Positions 44,697 through 52,695 of a stretch of 64,000 nt of DNA are shown piece after piece. Below the pieces are notes generated by a model. The model had not been told where the DNA came from, did not search any database, and saw only the letters and a program-made list of their open reading frames with translations. Source of the DNA: Candidatus Accumulibacter sp. ACC003. Its GTDB lineage: Bacteria; Pseudomonadota; Gammaproteobacteria; Burkholderiales; Rhodocyclaceae. Position 1 is the stretch's first letter, and the number at the start of each line of letters is the position of its first letter. The stretch spans positions 248,001 to 312,000 of the forward strand of contig NZ_CAJQTX010000007.1 of NCBI RefSeq assembly GCF_907163085.1, in the 5' to 3' direction. Both the position numbers and the translations under genes were made by a program.

Positions 44697-45673
44697 TGAT
44701 AGCCAAGACTTTAGTGAGGGTCGTGTCACCCGGCGGGCAGCACGGTAGGCTGTCGATTCTAATTTTTCATCGGGTTCTTGCGCGACAGGATCCGGTTCTC
44801 ACGTGGGATCTCGATGCGCTTGGCTTCGAACGGACCGTTAGTTGGCTGAAGGAGTGGTTTAACGTGTTGCCGCTTGACCAGGCTATTTCTCGTCTAAATG
44901 ACAATTCGTTGCCGCCGCGCGCCGCGGCGATTACCTTCGATGACGGTTATGCTGACAATTTTACGGTGGCTATGCCGATTCTCAGGGCCAGCAGTCTGAC
45001 AGCGACTTTTTTTATCGCGACGGGTTATCTGAATGGCGGGCGGATGTGGAACGACACGATTGTCGAGGCAGTACGCCACTGCAAAAAGGCAAAGCTGGAT
45101 CTTTCGAAAGAGGACCTTGGGGTGTATGAATTGGGTTCTGTAGGCGCCATCCGGCAAGCCATACATGGCATTCTCGGAGACGTAAAGTATCGAGACCGCC
45201 TTGAGCGTCAAAAAGCAGCTGATTATGTGGCAGAAGTGACTGGCGCCAAGTTGCCGTCAGACTTGATGCTGACCACGGAGCAAGTGAGGGAGATGCGTCG
45301 GGCGGGCATGTCGATCGGCGCGCATACTGTCTCACACCCAATTCTTGCAAGGCTGGATCCGGCGGAAGCAAAGGCAGAGGTCGCCGAGAGCAAGCAATTT
45401 CTCGAATCCTTGCTGCAGGAGCGTGTCGCCATTTTTGCCTACCCGAATGGGAAACCGAATGTGGACTATCGGGCTGCAGACGCCGAAATGATTCGCAGCT
45501 TGGGCTTTGACGCCGCGCTGACGACTGCCTGGGGCGTGGCAGATGCGGCAAGCGACCTGATGCAACTGCCGCGGTTCACTCCGTGGGATCGAACGCGATT
45601 GCGTTTTGGGGCAAGACTTGTCCAGAACTTGCTGAAAAATCCAGCATTGCGATCTGCGCAGCTTGCCGATTAG
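44696..45673 (+). CDS. Polysaccharide deacetylase family protein (second copy)
   Basis: The 325-residue protein starts in a TAATG overlap with the ligase gene. The NodB core includes LIFHRVL, AITFDDGYADNFTVAMPILRASSLTATFFIATGYLNGG (catalytic Asp pair), MSIGAHTVSHPILARL (metal histidines) and a later IFAYPNGKPNVDY. This is the common peptidoglycan/polysaccharide deacetylase type, distinct from the exosortase-specific one at 27371-28234. It may remove acetyl groups from a different sugar. It is the last plus-strand gene of this arm; the next genes are on the opposite strand. Base composition matches the neighbouring ligase (less GC-biased), which hints at a separate origin. Confidence 0.88.
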   Translation: MIAKTLVRVVSPGGQHGRLSILIFHRVLARQDPVLTWDLDALGFERTVSWLKEWFNVLPLDQAISRLNDNSLPPRAAAITFDDGYADNFTVAMPILRASSLTATFFIATGYLNGGRMWNDTIVEAVRHCKKAKLDLSKEDLGVYELGSVGAIRQAIHGILGDVKYRDRLERQKAADYVAEVTGAKLPSDLMLTTEQVREMRRAGMSIGAHTVSHPILARLDPAEAKAEVAESKQFLESLLQERVAIFAYPNGKPNVDYRAADAEMIRSLGFDAALTTAWGVADAASDLMQLPRFTPWDRTRLRFGARLVQNLLKNPALRSAQLAD

Positions 45674-45878
45674 GGACTCGCGGATTTGGTTGCCAGGTTT
45701 CCTCACGGCAGAATTCGTTCATTGCCCCTGCGCGTGCTCCCGCCGAAGCCGGTCGTTTTTTTTCCAGCTTGACTTTTAACGCAAGAAGCAGTTGACGCGA
45801 CGCAGCGCGTAAGGGGATGCAACAGTTCATGTCATGGCTGGAATTCGTGGCGGCGGTCTAGGCGCATCAGCCCCCTTG

Positions 45879-47330
45879 TCAGGGTTCTCGGTGCTTGTCG
45901 CGCCCCAGCAGCTTCAGCAGCGCGCTAGCGCTGCGGCGATCGAAGTACCACAGCAGCAGCAATTGGCACAGAGCGCCGACCAAGCAGCTGCCGATCAGCC
46001 CTGGCACGGTCAGAGCGGTTGGTCCGAGCGCACGTGCCGTCAGTGTCACTACTGCAACCATCGTAGCGCTGCACAGCAACGGTGGCGCCAAGGCCTTCAA
46101 GACCGCTTGTAGTCCGAAACCGAGTACGCCTCGTGCGCGCCGCATGTTCACCGCCAGCAGCAGCGGCAGGCCGACCAGCCAGGCGGCGGCCAAGCCCTCT
46201 GCACCCTGCAGCGAACCGATCGCAAACAAGGGCGGCAGCAGGACGGCGCCGGTGAGAGTGTTTCGCAGATCCAGCCCGGCGTGTCCCAGCCCTTGCAGAG
46301 CGGTGGCCAGCAAGGTACTGACCAGCCGCAAGGGCAAAGCGACACAGACGATCTGCAGAGGCAGCACTGCGCCGTTCCAGGCGGGGCCGATGAGCACCGG
46401 GATCACCCAGGGCGCCACGGCCGCCAACCCCCACAGTAGCGGCACCACGACGTGGCCGATCATGCGTAAGGAGCCGAGCAGGTGCGACAGCACGTCACCT
46501 TTATTCCGGTTAACGTCGGCTATAGCGGGGAAGGCTACGGTATTGAGCACCCCCATTAGCTTGCCCATCGGCATCATCGCCAGATGCATGGCGATAGAGT
46601 ACACGCCGAGCTCAGACTTTGCCAGCACGCGCCCGGCGATGAGCACGTCGGATTGCCCCAGCACGTAGCTGGCCATGCGTGAGACGGTGATCTTAAGTCC
46701 ATAACTCAGTAGCCGCCTGGCGACACTGATCTTGAAGCTCGGTGCGATCCAGATTCGTGCCATGGCAAACACCATAGTGGCTCGCATGGCAGCGCCCGCT
46801 ACGGGTCCGATGATCAACGACCAGACGCCGGCCCCACTCGCTGCCAGCGAGACCGTGACCAGCGTTGCCATCATGCTGGTGCAGAACTCGACCACGGAGA
46901 TGCGTGCGAATGCCATATCGCGCCGCAGGTAGGCGTCTGGCAGCGTCGCAAGCGAGCTCAGGACGAGCGTCAACATCGCGACCTGGATCATCGGAACGGC
47001 CTCGGGCGCTCGGTAGAAACTACCCAACAGGGGCGCCGCCAGGGCGACGACTCCCGCACAAAGCGAAGAGAAGAGTAGCGACGCACCGAAGACACTGCGC
47101 ACCTCGTCGCGGCTCAACGTAGCCGCCTGGACGATCGCCGCACCAAAGCCGAATTCGGCGATCAGCGACGCCAGCATCAGCACTGCGGAACAGATCGCTG
47201 CCAGCCCATAGTCGGTCGGCGCCAACAAGCGCATGACGTAAATGGTACCCACCCATGACACGATCTGGGCGGCGATACGAGCGGCCCCCAGCAGGCGGAT
47301 ACCCCTGGCGAACTTGGCTTGAATGGTCAT
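45879..47330 (-). CDS. Polysaccharide flippase (Wzx/MATE-type)
   Basis: The start is set at the ATG at 47330-47328 (MTIQAKFARGIRLLG); the longer frame upstream is unlike a membrane protein and has no family resemblance. The result is 483 residues with 12-14 helices, including IVSWVGTIYVMRLLAPTDYGLAAICSAVLML near the N-terminus, the typical opening of the lipopolysaccharide biosynthesis/teichuronic-type translocase family. It would flip lipid-linked repeat units across the inner membrane, completing the Wzx/Wzy-style pathway with the ligase/polymerase encoded at 43374-44696. It points against that gene, about 205 bases away, with no strong terminator between them. Confidence 0.9.
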   Translation of the reverse strand: MTIQAKFARGIRLLGAARIAAQIVSWVGTIYVMRLLAPTDYGLAAICSAVLMLASLIAEFGFGAAIVQAATLSRDEVRSVFGASLLFSSLCAGVVALAAPLLGSFYRAPEAVPMIQVAMLTLVLSSLATLPDAYLRRDMAFARISVVEFCTSMMATLVTVSLAASGAGVWSLIIGPVAGAAMRATMVFAMARIWIAPSFKISVARRLLSYGLKITVSRMASYVLGQSDVLIAGRVLAKSELGVYSIAMHLAMMPMGKLMGVLNTVAFPAIADVNRNKGDVLSHLLGSLRMIGHVVVPLLWGLAAVAPWVIPVLIGPAWNGAVLPLQIVCVALPLRLVSTLLATALQGLGHAGLDLRNTLTGAVLLPPLFAIGSLQGAEGLAAAWLVGLPLLLAVNMRRARGVLGFGLQAVLKALAPPLLCSATMVAVVTLTARALGPTALTVPGLIGSCLVGALCQLLLLWYFDRRSASALLKLLGRDKHREP

Positions 47331-47529
47331 CGACGATCGCTTCGGGGCGACAGTGGACGCGAACACAAAAGCGCTGCAGGGAAGTGTGCGCAAGTGCAGA
47401 CAGGTGGGAGAGTGGCCAGGAACTGTCGGCGTTGGCCAGTGGCGGACCGTCGTTCTTGCCGGGGAATGGTACACACCATCTCATGGAAGACGGCTTTCTG
47501 GCCCGGACCCGGGCGCGTGTCATTGGTTC

Positions 47530-48234
47530 TCACTTGGCTGAATTGGCTGTCGAAACATCGTCCGCTGGCGGATGCTCCGCGAGCGGCGCTGCCGCCTCGG
47601 TTGAACGACCGCCAAGTAAGCGATACTGTTCGCGGAGCACCTTGGCGTTTGGACTGTACTTGAGGCCGGCGTTGACGATACGCTTCGCTTCAGCTCTCTT
47701 CCCGCTTTGCATCAGGAACTCAGCCCAGCTGCTATACGCTGGCCAGTAATCGGGCTTCAGTGCTCTGGCTTGAGCAAACGATTTGCTGGCGTCGTTAGGT
47801 CTGGAACGAAGCAGGTACACCTCGCCGTTGCGAGTGAGCATTTCTGGAAGCAGAACAAAGTTTTTCGCTACACGTCTGATGCTGTACTCAAAATCACTCG
47901 TGCTGGCGCCCAGGAGATACTGTGCTTGTTCTCGGGAAGTGCTGCTGCGCCTGGCGCGCTGCAACTCTATGAGCCCCCAACAATAATGGTGAATATGCTT
48001 GAAGGATTCTTGACCTAAGCGTGCCTCCCACAATTTCGCTTCTGGGGCGCTATTCCCTGGGAAACTTTTGGAATAGGCGCAATAACGCGGGAGCAGAGCG
48101 GTCTCCGCATCGGTAATCGTGGACAGGTCGAGGGCTGCACCGATGTTTGGTATTGCAATTAGCGTTGACGCAATCACCAGACGCGTCAGGGTGACGAAGT
48201 TGACGCCGCTTCTTGTTACCATGTGCTTGCACAT
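47530..48234 (-). CDS. Secreted tetratricopeptide-repeat protein
   Basis: The start is set at the ATG at 48234, preceded by an AGGGA site on the minus strand; 234 residues (ATG 48222 is a possible alternative). The frame continues upstream without a stop, but that part looks non-coding. The N-terminus has a signal peptide (LTRLVIASTLIAIPNIGAA). The middle, with ARYCAYSKSFPGN-type and YCWGLIELQRA sequences, is not recognised. The C-terminal third has two TPR units (NGEVYLLRSRPNDASKSFAQARALKPDY and WPAYSSWAEFLMQSGKRAEAKRIVNAGLKYSPN). It may be a periplasmic adaptor in polymer assembly or export. A small number of TPR proteins occur in such loci; the role is not known. Confidence 0.75.
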   Translation of the reverse strand: MCKHMVTRSGVNFVTLTRLVIASTLIAIPNIGAALDLSTITDAETALLPRYCAYSKSFPGNSAPEAKLWEARLGQESFKHIHHYCWGLIELQRARRSSTSREQAQYLLGASTSDFEYSIRRVAKNFVLLPEMLTRNGEVYLLRSRPNDASKSFAQARALKPDYWPAYSSWAEFLMQSGKRAEAKRIVNAGLKYSPNAKVLREQYRLLGGRSTEAAAPLAEHPPADDVSTANSAK

Positions 48235-48654
48235 ATCGATGATTTCCCTAGTTCTTGTTGGTCGGTGATCGCAGGCACTCTTGAAGGCAATCCCGGCGTA
48301 GGTCGTTTCGTGTGGAACGGGCCCCGGCGAGCCGGATGCGCATTCCGATCCCTTCCGCCGCGGCTCGCCCCTTCTTGAGCACGCTCTCAACGCCCGAAAG
48401 ACCACTGTTTCGGGTTGCCGGCCATCTCGGCAGGAAGAGGCGAGCGGCGTCAGCACCCATTCGTCTGAAGTTCCTGCAACAGGGTAGCGTCCGCACGCAG
48501 TCATCCTTCCGCCGACGGGATGTCGTGGTGTCTTCCGGGAGGTGCGGTCGAGGTGGGGGCATGGGTCTGACGCTTTCGGGGTTTCTCATCCGATTCCGCG
48601 CACTTCCTGTTCTGCTTGTCACGCTGGGCATGATTGGCTGAAGGCTGGTAGTGG
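48235..48654. other. Intergenic region, no gene supported
   Basis: About 420 bases lie between the TPR protein and the glycosyltransferase. Open frames exist on both strands but are Arg/Pro/Ser-rich, lack ribosome sites and match no family that I recognise. The region may be a degraded gene or carry the promoter for the TPR gene. Confidence 0.4.
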
Positions 48655-49938
48655 TCAGGAGAGTGAATGTGGTGCAGCAGGCGTAAGTTGGTGGAGGAGG
48701 TTGGCAAGTTCAGCAGTGCGCGACTGGCGCGAGCTCTTGGCCGCCAACTCTCGCGCCACCCCACTTCTGTCGCCATCGCGTAGACGCCCAAGGAGTTTGA
48801 GCAGACTCGTGGCAATATCTTCCGTGCTGGCCATATCAGAAATGTCGTTCACGCCCGCTTGCCGTAGCTTGGTCGCGGTGATCCCGTGCAGACCTACGAG
48901 GGCAAAGATAGGCTTGCCGGCACGAAAGTATTCGTAGATCTTGGCGGGTATCTGATGGTCGCAGGTGCTCCCCTGAAACAGCAGCAAGGCATCGGCGCGG
49001 AGCATCTCTTGCAGTGCGTCTCGATAGCCAATGATGGGCTCGAGGTGAACGATGTCGTCGATGTCCAGTTCTTTGAGCATCGGCCGATAGCGATCGTCGG
49101 TGCCGGTTGCTCGAAGGATTATTCGCAATCCCTTGCTATCGATATGGCCAGCGTCCTTCAGCTTACGCACGGCAGCAAAGAAGGGGCGCGGATCTCGCTC
49201 AATCGGGTAGAGCAAGCCGCTGTGGACGAGGGTGAGTTGGCCGAACGATCCCAGGGGGGCCGCGTCAATACCCATTTCAGCATCGCTGAAGTTGCCTTCA
49301 TCGAAGCCGTTCTCGATGACCTCCCAGCGCGCTTGCGGGTATTCTGGATAGCGGTCGGCATATATTTGCCGTGTACGCTCTGTCGTAAAGACAGCTCGTG
49401 TGCAATGTCGAACGATTCCTTGCTCCAGCTTGCGGTGGACTTTCCAGGTCAATGGGTCGCTCGGATAGCCGGGTTCGGTCATCGAATCGCGGAAGTCGGC
49501 GACCCACGGCAGGCCGCTTTTTTTTGCCAGGCTAAGTCCAATACGGTGTGCTGTCGCAATCGGAAAGGTGGACATTATGGCCGCTGGTTGGTAGCGCTTG
49601 ATCATGCGCATGCCCGTCCACACGGCTCCTGGCCACCAGCTTATCCAGCGGTCCGGTTGAGCCATCCAGCGGAAGTATTTGCCGGCGATGGCCAGATGGC
49701 GAGAGGTGTTCAGCCCGAAAGCGCGTTCAACGACTACATCATCGGGAATTTCGCGCATTTGGTCAGGGCTGGTGGCTTCGTAGGCGGCCGGTGAAATCGT
49801 CAGGACCAGTGGATCCCAGCCATATTCCCGAAGGTAGGTACAGAACTTCAAGGTGCGTTGAATGCCGCTACTGCCCTTGCAAGGTGGGAAGTGGTAGGCA
49901 ATTATCAAGATGCGCTTGTTCTTGGGGGTGTTGGTCAT
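48655..49938 (-). CDS. Glycosyltransferase family 4/1
   Basis: This 427-residue GT-B protein has an N-terminal acceptor domain (ILIIAYHFPPCKGSSGIQRTLKFCTYLREYGWDPLVLTI), a central LPWVADFRDSMTEPGYPSDP segment and VIENGFDEGNF. The donor end is DHQIPAKIYEYFRAGKPIFALVGLHG. The VADFRDxW/M-like centre and 'IPAKxYEYxRAxxPI' end place it with glycosyltransferases of capsule and O-antigen loci. It adds a sugar in the cytosol. It is in the minus-strand arm with the flippase and the third asparagine-synthetase homologue. Its base usage is less biased to GC than the core of the locus. Confidence 0.88.
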   Translation of the reverse strand: MTNTPKNKRILIIAYHFPPCKGSSGIQRTLKFCTYLREYGWDPLVLTISPAAYEATSPDQMREIPDDVVVERAFGLNTSRHLAIAGKYFRWMAQPDRWISWWPGAVWTGMRMIKRYQPAAIMSTFPIATAHRIGLSLAKKSGLPWVADFRDSMTEPGYPSDPLTWKVHRKLEQGIVRHCTRAVFTTERTRQIYADRYPEYPQARWEVIENGFDEGNFSDAEMGIDAAPLGSFGQLTLVHSGLLYPIERDPRPFFAAVRKLKDAGHIDSKGLRIILRATGTDDRYRPMLKELDIDDIVHLEPIIGYRDALQEMLRADALLLFQGSTCDHQIPAKIYEYFRAGKPIFALVGLHGITATKLRQAGVNDISDMASTEDIATSLLKLLGRLRDGDRSGVARELAAKSSRQSRTAELANLLHQLTPAAPHSLS

Positions 49939-50075
49939 CGTTCCAGTGGCGTGCTTCAGGGCGCGCTAAAAATTCCGCACCCGTGGGGTCGCGGCGATCA
50001 AATTCATGGACTTCCTGGAGCTTGATTCTGCCTTCCAGCGCTTCGGCCCGGTGGGGCTCTGCGCCCATTCTGAAC

Positions 50076-50316
50076 CTAAGCCATCTTGGTGTTTGGCCGA
50101 ATCACGGACCGTGCCGAATTGCCCGAAAGGTGCTCTGGAAGATGGATTCTCGCTGGACTCCTGCTCCGCGTCAGCACCTCTTGAGCGCGAACAATGCCAT
50201 CTCGGAGTTTGGCAAATGTCTTGGGCGCGATGAGGCCAGGGAGTTCCGCAATTCTAAAGAAGAAACGCTGTGGCGACTGTGAAATAATTCGCCGTACGCG
50301 AGAAAAGTAAGGTCAT
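50076..50316 (-). pseudogene. Possible decayed gene start in a 535-base gap
   Basis: The gap 49939-50473 has no intact gene. On the minus strand an ATG at 50316 opens MTLLFSR. A one-base shift then joins a 78-codon frame, clear of stops (50079-50312), that reads RRIISQSPQRFFFRIAELPGLIAPKTFAKLRDGIVRAQEVLTR and ends at a stop at 50076. The Arg/hydrophobic pattern looks like real coding sequence, possibly the N-terminus of a heparinase II/III-type or related polymer enzyme, but this is a weak guess. No homology could be tested. Confidence 0.35.
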
Positions 50317-50394
50317 CACACGGCCGTTGACCTCGTCAATGCGGCGGGCTTTTGATTCTGCAGCGAGCCGTCATTCATGCCGCTCGACAGCGAT

Positions 50395-50432
50395 GCGCTA
50401 GCCGGTGCCGGTGAACCGACGCCGGCTAGCGC
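50395..50432 (-). other. Inverted repeat downstream of asparagine-synthetase homologue 3
   Basis: Perfect 11-base arms (GCGCTAGCCGG and CCGGCTAGCGC) enclose a 16-base loop that contains a further small stem. It is about 40 bases past the stop of the minus-strand gene at 50474-52234. With no T-run it is at best a weak terminator; mRNA 3'-end protection is possible. Confidence 0.4.
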
Positions 50433-50473
50433 GAGCGGTGCAGCCAGGCAGAGGTAGTTATCCCGGCTTCGAT

Positions 50474-52234
50474 TCACGCGCTTTTTCTGCCCTGCAACCA
50501 TTGTTCGAGCGTCATCAGGATCCACACCATCTCGCCGTAATAACCGGGGTGCGTCGGGAGGTGCTCGGTGAGCAGCGTGTGGATGAAGTCGGCCTGGACG
50601 ATACCTCGTTTCGCCAGGCTATGCAGCGAATCCTCGGCGAGTTTCATGAGCGCCGGATTTCGTGTCGCCCAGACGCCGAACGGCAGTCCGAAGCCTTTTT
50701 TCGACTTGCTGATGATCTTGTCAGGCAGGTAACCGCGCAGCGCTTCCTTGAAGAACCAGCGTAGTTTGAAGCGGCGCAGCTTCCAATTGGCGGGCAAGTT
50801 CATCGAAAAGTCGGTCAAGCGGTCGGAAAGCAGGGGGTAGCCGACCGCGAGGCCAGCCATTTCGGTGGCGCCGCGTACTTTCGGAAGGTCGCTATCGGCG
50901 AGCGTATAGCGCCAATCGTAGGCCAGCATACGATTGATCAGGCTGCGTGCCTTGCACTCGCTCCATGTCGTCTGCATGTGCTTTGACGGTTCATGCAGGT
51001 CGACCTGCGCCAGGAAGTCGGCGGTGAGTACCTTTGCTGGATCCAGTTGCATGATCAGGTTGAAGCTCTGCAGTCGGTCTGGCATCGGTATCCGCGAGTG
51101 ACGGACGTAACCGGTCGCCTGCTTGAGGCCGGGGATCCGTCGCAGAAGGCTGCCATCTTCGCACAGTGGTTCGATGCGGCGTCGCAGGCTTTCCGGTACG
51201 GCTTGGTAGAACTCGAACAGGCGCTGCATCGCGTAGCGCGAATTGCCGCCGAACAGCTCGTCGCCACCATCGCCAGCGAGAATCTTGCTGCAGCCGTCGG
51301 CTTGCGCCATCCTGGCGCAGTAGTAGGCGGGTAGCGCTGACGAGTTGCCGAAGGGTTGATCGTGATATTGGGCGACGGCCGGGATGCTGGCTACCAGGTC
51401 AGCTGGCGTCACGTAGTACTCGTGGTGCTGGCATCCGAAATGCTTCGCCGCCAGGCGAGCATACTCCATTTCGTCATAGCCCTCGGCGGCGAAGCCGATC
51501 GAGTACACCGGCGCGGCCTGGCCGGTGACCTCGCCAAGCATGCCGGCCACCGTCGAGCTGTCGGTGCCGCCCGACAGGAAAGCGCCGACGGGTTGTTGGC
51601 CGGCGACCTCGTCGATCACGCTGTCGCGAATCAGCTTGCGGAAGACGTCGCGAGTCGCCGCAAACGGTTGGCGGTGGTTTTCGTCGAAGCGCAGAGGCCA
51701 GTGGCGTATCTCGTGCGCGCCTTGCCGGTCGACCAGCAGGGCGTGCGCCGCCGGCAGTCGGCGCACGTGCTTGAAGATCGTTCGTGGCGCCGGGATCATG
51801 TGGAAGTAAAGGTAGTTGAAGATCGCCTGCTGATCGAGCTCGTCGCCGCCGCCCTGAACGCGGTCGGCACGGTCGGCGAAGGCCAGCGTTTTGTCATCGA
51901 CGCGATAGCACAGGGTCTGGATCGCGAAGCGGTCGACAACCAGAAAGACGCACTCGCGTAGCGTATCGACTATGGCTACGGCGTAGGATCCGCGGATCCG
52001 TGAAGCCACCTCGACGCCGCTCGCGTGCCAGCCCTTGAGGAGCTCAGCAGCCATGCCGGACGGTGGTGCCGCGCTGGCGTTCCCGAAAGCGGGAGAGCCG
52101 ATCACTGCACACACGGCATCGCCGTCGTGCGCCACATCGTCGCCGCGAAGGGCTAGTGACTTGATCAGAATCCGGGCAGCGCCAGGTTCGAACAGGCTAG
52201 CCAGGTCAATCTGGCCAGAAAATTTGTCTATCAT
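50474..52234 (-). CDS. Asparagine synthetase-like protein 3 lacking the glutaminase cysteine
   Basis: The 586-residue protein starts MIDKFSGQIDLASLF, so there is no Cys2 and the N-terminal glutaminase domain is degenerate. It can be traced only by fold-like segments such as GSYAVAIVDTLRECVFLVVDRFAIQTLCYRV. The synthetase half keeps its PP-loop SGGTDSS at 221-227, LAGDGGDELFGGNSRYAMQRLFEFYQ, and KVRGATEMAGLAVGYPLLSDRL. It likely activates a carboxylate with ATP and uses free ammonia or an amine instead of glutamine, giving an amide with a different nucleophile; this is inferred. Two full amidotransferases lie in the plus-strand arm. Its start is 461 bases from the lyase gene on the opposite strand. 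Confidence 0.85.
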   Translation of the reverse strand: MIDKFSGQIDLASLFEPGAARILIKSLALRGDDVAHDGDAVCAVIGSPAFGNASAAPPSGMAAELLKGWHASGVEVASRIRGSYAVAIVDTLRECVFLVVDRFAIQTLCYRVDDKTLAFADRADRVQGGGDELDQQAIFNYLYFHMIPAPRTIFKHVRRLPAAHALLVDRQGAHEIRHWPLRFDENHRQPFAATRDVFRKLIRDSVIDEVAGQQPVGAFLSGGTDSSTVAGMLGEVTGQAAPVYSIGFAAEGYDEMEYARLAAKHFGCQHHEYYVTPADLVASIPAVAQYHDQPFGNSSALPAYYCARMAQADGCSKILAGDGGDELFGGNSRYAMQRLFEFYQAVPESLRRRIEPLCEDGSLLRRIPGLKQATGYVRHSRIPMPDRLQSFNLIMQLDPAKVLTADFLAQVDLHEPSKHMQTTWSECKARSLINRMLAYDWRYTLADSDLPKVRGATEMAGLAVGYPLLSDRLTDFSMNLPANWKLRRFKLRWFFKEALRGYLPDKIISKSKKGFGLPFGVWATRNPALMKLAEDSLHSLAKRGIVQADFIHTLLTEHLPTHPGYYGEMVWILMTLEQWLQGRKSA

Positions 52235-52695
52235 GAGATGTCAGCCAGCAGCGGTTGGTTGGATGGCGGCTTCGTCGGGGCGGCGGGTGGCCGGCGACTA
52301 TCCTGTCTGGCGGCGGCGCCGATCTCGGCAAAAGCATGGCCGGCGACGACAGCGGTGGTTCGACGGGTCAAACGCGAGATCCTGCCGACGCTTCGTCGAT
52401 CGCGGACGAGCCGCTACGCTACAGCAAAGACTCGTGCGGTGCCAGACCTGAGCTTGCGTCACGGGCGATTATCAAGGTCACTGGGCAGGTGGGCCGTGCG
52501 CCGCCAGCAGGACTGGCGATCGCCGCGTGCCGGCAACTGCCAAGGAGCCGCCGAGCTTGACAAGCGAATGCTTGGGCCGAGAAGATGCGTCCGACCTGTC
52601 GGCGATCGTATCCGGGGCGGCAGGGGCGCGCCGGCTGCCAGGTGCCACGCCGCCGACGCTTCCGTCAATGAAGTCTTCTGGAATGGTGACCTGAA
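52235..52695. other. Divergent intergenic region
   Basis: This is a 461-base GC-rich gap between two divergent genes. No supported gene was seen; the long open frames on both strands have shadow-type composition. It should hold the promoters of asparagine-synthetase homologue 3 (leftward) and the polysaccharide lyase (rightward). Confidence 0.45.
52557..52586 (+). promoter_or_regulatory. Possible promoter of the polysaccharide lyase gene
   Basis: A perfect TTGACA (52557-52562) is followed after 18 bases by GAAGAT (52581-52586), a weak -10. It would leave a leader of about 100 bases to the GTG at 52696. Support is limited to the good -35 box. Confidence 0.3.
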
